Source of the DNA: Geobacter sp.
GTDB taxonomy: Bacteria > Desulfobacterota > Desulfuromonadia > Geobacterales > Geobacteraceae
Assembly (NCBI GenBank): GCA_003499925.1
Contig: DNRQ01000200.1
Location: 457-21,522, forward strand
Direction of reading: 5' to 3'
DNA: 21,066 bases
Position numbers and translations under genes: made by a program
The notes under the pieces: generated by a model
Database searches by the model: none
Seen by the model: the letters and a program-made list of their open reading frames with translations, nothing else
Told to the model about the DNA's origin: nothing
Part shown: piece by piece, positions 14,193 through 19,956 of the stretch
Position numbering within the stretch: the stretch's first letter is position 1
Layout of the letters: the number at the start of each line of letters is the position of its first letter

Positions 14193-14270
14193 TAAAAAGC
14201 TCTTCTTAGCTACACCTCTTTTGCCAGGAAGTCAATACGTTAAAGGATGCCATGTAAAGCTGGTTTCCAG
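14168..14270. repeat. ~100-bp direct repeat, copy A
   Basis: Matches 16263-16364 in the same orientation with roughly 88 percent identity by eye and one single-base gap. It starts GAGAAAAACCATAACGGCAA and ends near GTTTCCAG. It covers the candidate promoter and early leader of the DGR. It encodes no protein. Confidence 0.88.
14207..14235 (-). promoter_or_regulatory. Candidate promoter of the DGR operon
   Basis: On the minus strand TTGACT (14235-14230) and TAGCTA (14212-14207) are 17 bases apart. The -35 is good and the -10 poor. A start near 14200 would give a leader of about 150 bases. The same -35 and spacing recur in the repeat copy upstream of hicA. Confidence 0.45.
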
Positions 14271-14393
14271 AGCAGATCCCAGCGCACGGCACCGTATACC
14301 GGCGTGCGAGGGATCGGCAGGAAAAAACGTGGTACCTGAAGAAGATTGAAAAACGGAAAGCAGCCAACCTTTGGACGAAGCCGGCGAAAGACG

Positions 14394-14669
14394 CTATCGG
14401 TCCTCCCGGGTATGCCATAACCGCAGCATGACGATGGCCGACTCCAGCACCTCGTAACGCAGTTCGTAGTGTCCGACCAGTATCCGCCGGACCTCGCGCG
14501 GCTCGAACTCCTCCAGTCGTTCCCCGATACGGGGCTGCTCCATGAGCCGGGTCGGTGCAGTTGCCAGCGACTGCACTACACGCGCGGCAGCCGCCTTGTT
14601 CACCTGAGCCAGGAACTCATGGAGCCGCACTAGGTCGGAGAGGGCCTTGCTGGTCCACTTGAATTCCAT
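14394..14669 (-). CDS. RelE/ParE-family toxin
   Basis: A 91-aa protein of the ParE/RelE plasmid-stabilisation fold: N-terminal helix with WTSKALSDLVRLHEFL, then helix 2, and a C-terminal beta sheet with RRILVGHYELRYEV and the ending IVMLRLWHTREDR that is typical of ParE. ParE toxins poison DNA gyrase and RelE toxins cut mRNA; the sequence favours ParE-type. The ATG overlaps the antitoxin stop by one base (TAATG), so translation is coupled. It is complete in length for the family. Confidence 0.9.
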   Translation of the reverse strand: MEFKWTSKALSDLVRLHEFLAQVNKAAAARVVQSLATAPTRLMEQPRIGERLEEFEPREVRRILVGHYELRYEVLESAIVMLRLWHTREDR

Positions 14670-14932
14670 TAGCGTGGCACCTCAAGCGGCGTGTCAGTGT
14701 CGAGGCTAGCGGCCCAGGCCTGGACCGCCTGATGATCTATGAGCCGTCCCGCGTCCACATCCTCAAGGGCTTCCAGTGTCAGGCGTCGGCGCTCCTCCTC
14801 CTGGTCGACCCACGCGCTGAGCGCCTGCTTGACGATCCAGCCGCGCGAGCGCTCAATACGGGCCGCTATCTGATCCACCTTCTCCGCGAGCGGCAGAGGG
14901 ATGTGTGCTGTGAGTACCTTGGTTGTCTGCAT
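14669..14932 (-). CDS. Ribbon-helix-helix antitoxin (ParD/CopG-type)
   Basis: An 87-aa protein with an N-terminal ribbon-helix-helix DNA-binding domain: strand LTAHIPLPL, helix AEKVDQIAARIERSR, then GWIVKQALSAWVDQEEER. The C-terminal tail (about 50-87) would wrap the toxin. It neutralises the ParE-like toxin encoded next and represses the operon. The start has AAAGGAGG seven bases upstream. A 15-base palindrome overlaps its -10 box, as expected for autoregulation. Confidence 0.92.
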   Translation of the reverse strand: MQTTKVLTAHIPLPLAEKVDQIAARIERSRGWIVKQALSAWVDQEEERRRLTLEALEDVDAGRLIDHQAVQAWAASLDTDTPLEVPR

Positions 14933-14954
14933 AGTAGCCTCCTTTAATCAGTTT

Positions 14955-14985
14955 AAATCATAATGATTTGCTTAGAGATATGCAA
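14955..14985 (-). promoter_or_regulatory. Toxin-antitoxin promoter with operator palindrome
   Basis: On the minus strand TTGCAT (14985-14980) and TATGAT (14962-14957) are 17 bases apart. The perfect palindrome AAATCAT-A-ATGATTT at 14955-14969 covers the -10, so the ribbon-helix-helix antitoxin bound there would block the polymerase. Confidence 0.75.
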
Positions 14986-15107
14986 CCCGGATCTGCCTGC
15001 CTCGTGAACGACGCCTACATTTGAGCATAAACCGAAGTGGTCATGAAAACGACCGGCAACGTCCAGCTCTTCCTGAGCTTTAAGGTCGACTTGAGCCTAG
15101 CCGGACC

Positions 15108-15554
15108 TTAATCCTCTGGCCGGAAGGTTAGCGGCTCGATGAGACCCGGACCCTGGTTCTTAACGCTATTAACCAGAGAGGAGACCGGGTACATCTCCAT
15201 CATGTCTGCTGGATAAGGCAGGTATAGCGATTTAAGCTGCTCCGGGTCGGTAGTATCCCGGTCCAGCCACTGACCGTACTCTTCAGGGTGCAGTATTACC
15301 GGCTGGCGCTCATGAAGAGCGGCAAGGAGGCTGTTGGAAGCTGTCGTGACTATACTGCACGATTCAAGCACCTCGCCTTCCGGAGAGGTCCAGGAATCCC
15401 AGATGCCGGCGAAAACCATGGGACGGCCCCCCTTCAGGCGGATGTAGAGCGGGAGCTTTTTAGCGCCTTGCTGCAACCACTCGAAAAAGCCTGATGCCGG
15501 GATCAGACAGCGCCGATATCGAATGGCCTGGCGAAAGGAGGCCTTCGTGTCGAT
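15108..15554 (-). pseudogene. 5'-truncated SRAP (YedK/HMCES-like) gene
   Basis: SRAP proteins form a protein-DNA crosslink at abasic sites through the N-terminal Cys of MCGRF. Here family homology starts only at TKASFRQAIRYRRC near 15550 and continues through LIPASGFFEW, LPLYIRLKGG, FAGIWDSW, LHERQPVIL (the active-site His region) and YPVSSLVNS to a normal C-terminus at 15108. The first third, with the catalytic Cys, is missing, and no start codon with a ribosome site is in place. The homology edge lies about 35 bases from the hicB stop, so the HicAB module or its rearrangement replaced the 5' end. Confidence 0.85.
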
Positions 15555-15588
15555 CGGGAAGCGCAGCAGGTAGCTCAGGCTATTCGGC

Positions 15589-15918
15589 CTAGCGGCTGAG
15601 CTTTGCGCTTGCCAAACGATTGAGACTCACCCCTGCTTCTGCTGCCTGTATCGCTAGCTGCCGGTGCACATCAGGCGGGACACGAACCATGAACTTGCCG
15701 CTGAAATGTTTGGAGGCGATTGGTTCCGGAATCGGTTCCCCACTGCCAACCATGTCGGAAATAACTTCTTCCACAACCTTGCGGATTCCTTTTAACGCAG
15801 CTTCAGGAGTCTGAGAAAGCCAGCTTAGGCTTGGAAATTCCGCGCAGAGCCCCACGTATTCTCCATCATCCTCTGACCAGGTAATCCGGTAGGTATATTT
15901 ATCAGTTCCCTCTGCCAT
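15589..15918 (-). CDS. hicB: HicB-family antitoxin
   Basis: A 109-aa protein: an N-terminal HicB-like partial RNase-H fold (YTYRITWSEDDGEYVGLCAE) and a C-terminal ribbon-helix-helix domain (GKFMVRVPPDVHRQLAIQAA, then GVSLNRLASAKL). It binds and blocks HicA and represses the operon. The start at 15918 is chosen for GGAGG seven bases upstream; the frame is open to 15990 but that part overlaps hicA coding. It overlaps hicA by 17 bases. Confidence 0.92.
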   Translation of the reverse strand: MAEGTDKYTYRITWSEDDGEYVGLCAEFPSLSWLSQTPEAALKGIRKVVEEVISDMVGSGEPIPEPIASKHFSGKFMVRVPPDVHRQLAIQAAEAGVSLNRLASAKLSR

Positions 15919-16162
15919 GTTCAACCTCCAACCGTTCGATTGCCTTGAGTACCTGTTTGACTTGATAGGCTTTTGCCTGCCCTTTGGCATTCTGTATGTT
16001 TACTCTTGGGTCGCCAGACCACGGAGTCTTATAGACGCGGTGACTTCCACTTGCCTGACGGGGTGGCCCGAAATAATGATCACATATCCTGCAGAGATCG
16101 GTAAAACGAGTGCCAGCAGGATTACCGCGCATTTTCTCTAGGACTTCCTGTGAATTTGCCAT
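15902..16162 (-). CDS. hicA: HicA-family mRNA interferase toxin
   Basis: An 86-aa toxin of the double-stranded-RNA-binding-like fold, with the active-site segment GSHRVYKTPW (His at 41) and a C-terminal QVLKAIERL helix. HicA cuts mRNA and tmRNA. It is longer than many HicA proteins but still in range. It precedes hicB, the usual HicAB order. There is no ribosome site: the promoter -10 ends seven bases before the ATG, so the transcript should be leaderless or nearly so. Confidence 0.9.
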   Translation of the reverse strand: MANSQEVLEKMRGNPAGTRFTDLCRICDHYFGPPRQASGSHRVYKTPWSGDPRVNIQNAKGQAKAYQVKQVLKAIERLEVEHGRGN

Positions 16163-16169
16163 GATAGAA

Positions 16170-16199
16170 ATGATATCAATAGTGATACTCTCGTGTCAA
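16170..16199 (-). promoter_or_regulatory. hicAB promoter and operator
   Basis: On the minus strand a consensus TTGACA (16199-16194) and TATCAT (16175-16170) with an 18-base spacer. An inverted repeat TATCA-CTAT-TGATA lies within the spacer, next to the -10, and is a likely HicB binding site. Confidence 0.7.
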
Positions 16200-16262
16200 T
16201 AGGATCGGGGTGGAATCTTGCTTTCACTTTTTCGCCAGGCGGTTTTCAGATAACCCGCCATC

Positions 16263-16364
16263 GAGAAAAACCATAACGGCAATATATTAAAAAGCTCTTC
16301 CTAGTCACAGCTCTTTTGACGGAAAGTCAATACGATAAAGGATGCATGTAAAGCTAGTTTCTAG
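16263..16364. repeat. ~100-bp direct repeat, copy B
   Basis: Partner of 14168-14270, same orientation. It lies upstream of hicA, as copy A lies upstream of the DGR. Together they bracket the two toxin-antitoxin modules and the broken SRAP gene. Confidence 0.88.
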
Positions 16365-16529
16365 TTGTGCAAAATAGTGATCAGTGTTTGCGCTGCCGCC
16401 CTTATTTCTGACCCATGCAGTACGATCCCTGCAGAAAGCCGGTTGCGATAGGATGGAACTGCCACCCGACTTGCCACCCCCAATCTACCTGTTAACATTG
16501 CTAACATTAGAAGATACCCACAACCCGGG

Positions 16530-16601
16530 GCAATTATTGAGAAGACCCTGGATCCGGGTCATCCCGATGGGGCCAAAAGCCTTGAGAATACCCGATTAGA
16601 C
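16530..16601 (+). pseudogene. Remnant of a kinesin-light-chain-type TPR repeat
   Basis: The plus frame reads AIIEKTLDPGHPDGAKSLEN, close to the TPR consensus of the form A-I-x-E-K-x-L-G-P-x-H-P-D-x-A-x-S-L-x-N. Only one unit is recognisable and there is no start or stop in place, so it is a fragment of a lost gene. Confidence 0.4.
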
Positions 16602-16673
16602 CCGCCCCATAACGACTGCGCTGGCGGAACTGCACAGACGACATGCTGGGGGCCCTGCTACAGGAGGCTTCAG

Positions 16674-19211
16674 ATGAATGATTTCTTGCATCTCAGCCTC
16701 CCCACGGCCTTCACGATCGCTTTGGGGCTAACTCTGCTGCCATGGCGCCTGCCGGTTGCAATGGCGGACGGCCCCGCCGGCCACAACCCGATTCAGTCCG
16801 CGAACAGCTTACCGGGCGAGTCCGGCGCTCTGGATTTGAGCCAGCTCGCTAACATCAAGATCACCGCCGCTTCCAAGCGATCCGAAGCAGTTGCCAACAC
16901 TCCGTCCGCCGCGATCGGGTCCGTCCACGTCGACGATGCCACTAAGTCGGCGGGTCGGACGAAGGACGTGGCCGAGATGGACATCGAGGAGCTGGTGAAG
17001 GTGAGAGTCGCCCCCTTCGACGTTTCCACCCGTCTGGACAAAGGCTACCGCGCTTCGAACTCCGTGTCCGGCTCCCGCTTCGACATGCCGATCCGGGATC
17101 TCCCGTTCGCCATCCAGGCCTTCACCGACTCCTTCATCAGGGACCAGAAACCGGTGGACATCTTCGACGTCGCTCGCTACTCGCCGGGCGTCACCTACCG
17201 CAGCAACGACTTCAACGAGGGGAACGCCAACCTCGCCGTCCGCGGCTTCGCGGTCAGTTCCACCCCCGGAAACATCCAGATCCTGCGCGACGGCTTCCAC
17301 GGCCCCTCGATCTTCGACTTCACCAACATCTCACGCGTGGAGGTGGTCAAGGGCCCCGCCTCGTTTCTCTACGGCCAGGTCGCTCCCGGCGGCATCGTCA
17401 ACATCATCACCAAGAGTCCGCAGCCCCGGTTCGCCGCCACAGCTGGTGCCAGCTACGGCTCCTACGGCCAATACCGTTTCGATGCCGACCTGACCGGACC
17501 GCTGTCGAAAACGCTCTTCTACCGGCTGGCGACCTCTTACGATCAGGACATCCACTACTGGGACCCCTACGACGCCTATTCCAGAAACATCTCCCCGTCC
17601 CTGCTCTGGCAGCCCAGCGAGCGAGTGAGCATTTCGCTCAAGTATGAAAACTTCCACAAGGTCGAGTCTCCGCAGCTCATGCAGAAGCCCGGCTACGGCC
17701 GCCAGAACGGCGTCATGCCGACCCCGTCCGACCCCAACCTCCTGGGCGTCGACGTGCCGGGCCTGCCGGACAACTGGAACAGCATGTCCAACGTCGATTA
17801 TCGCCGCAGCGACAGCAACGGCCTGAGCGCGTGGATCGACTTCAAGGCCGACGATCACTGGGATCTGCGCACCGCCTACTCCCACCAAGCGTACCAGGTC
17901 GACGCGCTCTTCTCCGGCAACTTCGGGATGGCCAACAACACCACGTTCCTGCAGGGCCGCCGTTTCAGAGGACAGACCTACACCAACCGGGGCGACACCT
18001 ACGAGGTCGAGGCCGTCGGCAATTACAAATTCGGCCTCACCAGCCTGCGCCTGCTGCTCGGCGCGCAGTACGTCGACCGCAGTTTCGACAGCCGGGCCGC
18101 TCAGGCGCCCAACGACCCGGCGCTCGGCAGCGACCCCACCGCGTCGCCGCTTCCGCTCTGGGACCTGAGGGATCCCTCCACCTGGAACCGCGTCGTCACG
18201 ATTCCCCGCTCCGCGCTCACCGTGAACACGGTCAACCACACCATCGACTATGTGGACAAGTCCGTTTACCTAGGCACCTCCTTCGGCTTCTTCGACGACC
18301 GGTTGCTCGCGCTCGCCGGCTGGCGCCTGACCGCGACGAAAAGCCGGCTCATCGACAATCTGACCAACCAAGTCGACCCCGAATTCTCCGAGAGCATGGT
18401 CACCCCCCAGTACGGCGTGCTCTACAAGCTCACCCCCGGTCTCTCGGCGTTCGCCTCCTATGCCGAGTCGTTCGTCCCCGGTTCGCAAATCCTCAACAAT
18501 CCCGACGGGACGGCCAAGCCTGCCGAGCCGACCAAGGGGAAGGGATACGACATCGGCCTCAAGGCCGACCTGTTCGGCGGTCGCGTCTCCGGCACGCTTA
18601 CCTTCTTCGAGGTCCGCAACAAAAACATCGTCAACGACCTCGCCCAAACGGACTCCACCGGCTCGGTGGTGATCTTCAACGTCCAAAGCGGCGAGCAGCG
18701 CTCCCGCGGCGTCGAGCTGGACGCCACCGCCACGGTGACCGACAACTGGCAGCTTTACCTCTCCTACAGCTACATGGACGCGCGGATCGTAGAGTTCAGC
18801 GGCCACGACGCGGCCGTCCTGGCTCAAGACCCGGCCGCGCTCGATGCCGCCGGGCAGGCGAATTACAAGAACGTGAAACTGCTTAACAACGCCCGCCTGC
18901 AGATGAGCGCGCCGCACCTCGCCAACCTCTGGACGCGCTACAACTTCACGCAAGATCGGCTCCGGGGCATCTACGTCGGCGGCGGCGTCAACTTCGTGTA
19001 CGACCAGACGATCCTCCCCGACTCCCCAAGCTCCCTCAACCAGACCTACACGCTCCTCAACGCGCTGGTCGGCTACTCGTGGGCCGGGCTGGGCGGCCGC
19101 CTGAGCGTGGACCTCATGGGCAAGAACCTCGCCGACGAGCATTACCGCCCCTCGCAAAGCACGCGGGGGCGCCCCCGCGAGTTTCTCTTCACCTTAACGG
19201 CCAGGTTCTGA
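16674..19211 (+). CDS. TonB-dependent outer-membrane receptor (siderophore type)
   Basis: An 845-aa outer-membrane transporter that uses TonB energy to import a ligand, most like FhuA/siderophore receptors. Signal peptide about 1-31 (VAMA|DG), though with an unusual acidic MNDF start. The plug (about 140-270) has RDLPFAIQAFT, LAVRGF, ILRDGF, VEVVKGPASFLYGQVAPGG and IVNIITKSP. The 22-strand barrel follows, with typical GYDIGLKADLFGGR, RSRGVELDATA and GKNLADEHY segments and a terminal Phe (TLTARF) for BAM recognition. Before the plug there are two successive elements, DLSQLANIKITAASKRSE (54-71) and DIEELVKVRVAPFD (103-116), that each look like receptor N-terminal segments. AGGAGG lies seven bases upstream. 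GC-rich third codon positions differ from the DGR region. YfiR and sensor genes follow on the same strand. The substrate cannot be told. Confidence 0.93.
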   Translation: MNDFLHLSLPTAFTIALGLTLLPWRLPVAMADGPAGHNPIQSANSLPGESGALDLSQLANIKITAASKRSEAVANTPSAAIGSVHVDDATKSAGRTKDVAEMDIEELVKVRVAPFDVSTRLDKGYRASNSVSGSRFDMPIRDLPFAIQAFTDSFIRDQKPVDIFDVARYSPGVTYRSNDFNEGNANLAVRGFAVSSTPGNIQILRDGFHGPSIFDFTNISRVEVVKGPASFLYGQVAPGGIVNIITKSPQPRFAATAGASYGSYGQYRFDADLTGPLSKTLFYRLATSYDQDIHYWDPYDAYSRNISPSLLWQPSERVSISLKYENFHKVESPQLMQKPGYGRQNGVMPTPSDPNLLGVDVPGLPDNWNSMSNVDYRRSDSNGLSAWIDFKADDHWDLRTAYSHQAYQVDALFSGNFGMANNTTFLQGRRFRGQTYTNRGDTYEVEAVGNYKFGLTSLRLLLGAQYVDRSFDSRAAQAPNDPALGSDPTASPLPLWDLRDPSTWNRVVTIPRSALTVNTVNHTIDYVDKSVYLGTSFGFFDDRLLALAGWRLTATKSRLIDNLTNQVDPEFSESMVTPQYGVLYKLTPGLSAFASYAESFVPGSQILNNPDGTAKPAEPTKGKGYDIGLKADLFGGRVSGTLTFFEVRNKNIVNDLAQTDSTGSVVIFNVQSGEQRSRGVELDATATVTDNWQLYLSYSYMDARIVEFSGHDAAVLAQDPAALDAAGQANYKNVKLLNNARLQMSAPHLANLWTRYNFTQDRLRGIYVGGGVNFVYDQTILPDSPSSLNQTYTLLNALVGYSWAGLGGRLSVDLMGKNLADEHYRPSQSTRGRPREFLFTLTARF

Positions 19212-19317
19212 CCCCGCCCTAAGCGCCTCCGGCAGCCGGGCGGAGACGGAGCAGGCCTGATCATACGAAACGGGTGTCGAACACCCGGTTCCCGACCACA
19301 AGGGGGCGTGGAAAATC

Positions 19318-19953
19318 ATGAACGATGCAGGAGCCACCAGCAGCGCCCGGTTGCGCGGAGAAATGCGGCGGCGGCCGCGACGTCTGCCATGGGCCGGCTG
19401 TTGGGCGGGTTTAGGTCTGCTGTTCCTTTCCTGCCTGCCATGTTTTGCAGCGGGCCGGGAATTTGCCAAAGCGAACCCGAGCCAGGTCAAAGCCGCCTTC
19501 CTGCGCAATTTTGCCCGCTACGTGACCTGGCCGGCCCATGCCTTCGCCGAGGACCGTTCTCCCTGGAACGTCTGCATCCTGGGGAGGGACCCCTTCGGCG
19601 AGGTGCTGGAGAATACCTTCAGGGGGCGCACCGAACAGGAGCGCCCGTTTGAAATCTTCCGCGCCGATGCGCTGGATAAGCTGCCGTCCTGCCAGATCGT
19701 TTTCGTGGCTTACAAAGAGGCCGCCAAACGCCGCGCCGCCCTTACCGAGTTGAAGAACCGGCCGGTCCTGACGGTGGGTGATGCACCCGGGTTTTTGCAG
19801 GAGGGGGGAATCGTCCGGTTCCAGGTCGAAGACCACGTGGAAATAAGCGTTAACCTCGATCAGGCCCGCTCCGTTTCCTTGAAGATTCAGACCAAGATGC
19901 TGGAAGTCACCCATGAGGTACTGGAGAACGGGGTGGTGCGCCATCAGAGGTGA
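19318..19953 (+). CDS. YfiR-family (DUF4154) periplasmic protein
   Basis: A 211-aa exported protein. A basic N-region (RRRPRRLPW) and hydrophobic core give a signal peptide ending about CFAAG (41-45). The DUF4154 domain spans about 50-205 with VKAAFLRNFARYVTWP, NVCILGRDPFG, CQIVFVAYKE, LTVGDAPGFLQEGGIVRF and KIQTKMLEVTHEVL, all typical. In Pseudomonas, YfiR holds the diguanylate cyclase YfiN inactive from the periplasm. The next gene, starting after three bases, is a membrane sensor with a YfiN-like periplasmic region, so a YfiR-sensor pair is likely. Start choice: ATG 19318 has a distant GGGGG; ATG 19363 has GGAG close by and begins the basic region. It lies 106 bases after the receptor gene. 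Confidence 0.88.
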   Translation: MNDAGATSSARLRGEMRRRPRRLPWAGCWAGLGLLFLSCLPCFAAGREFAKANPSQVKAAFLRNFARYVTWPAHAFAEDRSPWNVCILGRDPFGEVLENTFRGRTEQERPFEIFRADALDKLPSCQIVFVAYKEAAKRRAALTELKNRPVLTVGDAPGFLQEGGIVRFQVEDHVEISVNLDQARSVSLKIQTKMLEVTHEVLENGVVRHQR

Positions 19954-19956
19954 TAC

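Larger units (their letters stand above)
7676..14235 (-). mobile_element. Diversity-generating retroelement (DGR) cassette with two targets
   Basis: In transcription order: promoter and leader, DUF1566 target with VR2, avd (frameshifted), TR, DGR-type reverse transcriptase, and a lipase target with VR1. All genes are on one strand with short gaps (35 bases between RT and lipase), so one operon is likely. TR and both VRs share their 3' end and differ almost only where TR has A. DGRs copy TR RNA by error-prone, adenine-specific reverse transcription and write the product into VR, diversifying a C-type-lectin-fold domain. No phage or transposase gene is present, so this looks like a chromosomal DGR. 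Confidence 0.93.
14052..14393. other. Leader and intergenic region between DGR and toxin gene
   Basis: Contains, from the DGR side, the ribosome site, terminator hairpin, possible leader ORF, promoter and repeat copy A. From 14271 to 14393 I see nothing recognisable. Confidence 0.5.
16201..16673. other. Intergenic region upstream of the TonB receptor
   Basis: Holds repeat copy B and a short TPR-like coding remnant. I find no riboswitch motif (no cobalamin box) and no clear consensus promoter for the receptor gene. The open frame at 16384-16599 has no ribosome site. Confidence 0.5.

Noticed and set aside
14052..14235. c-di-GMP (GEMM) or other known riboswitch in the DGR leader
   Set aside because: I do not find the conserved GEMM core or another riboswitch core; only a terminator and a possible leader ORF are visible.
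16201..16673. Cobalamin riboswitch before the TonB receptor
   Set aside because: No B12 box or matching stem arrangement is seen, and the receptor looks more like the siderophore type.
17331..19157. Long minus-strand frames opposite the TonB receptor
   Set aside because: They are by-products of GC-rich third positions on the coding strand and resemble no protein family.
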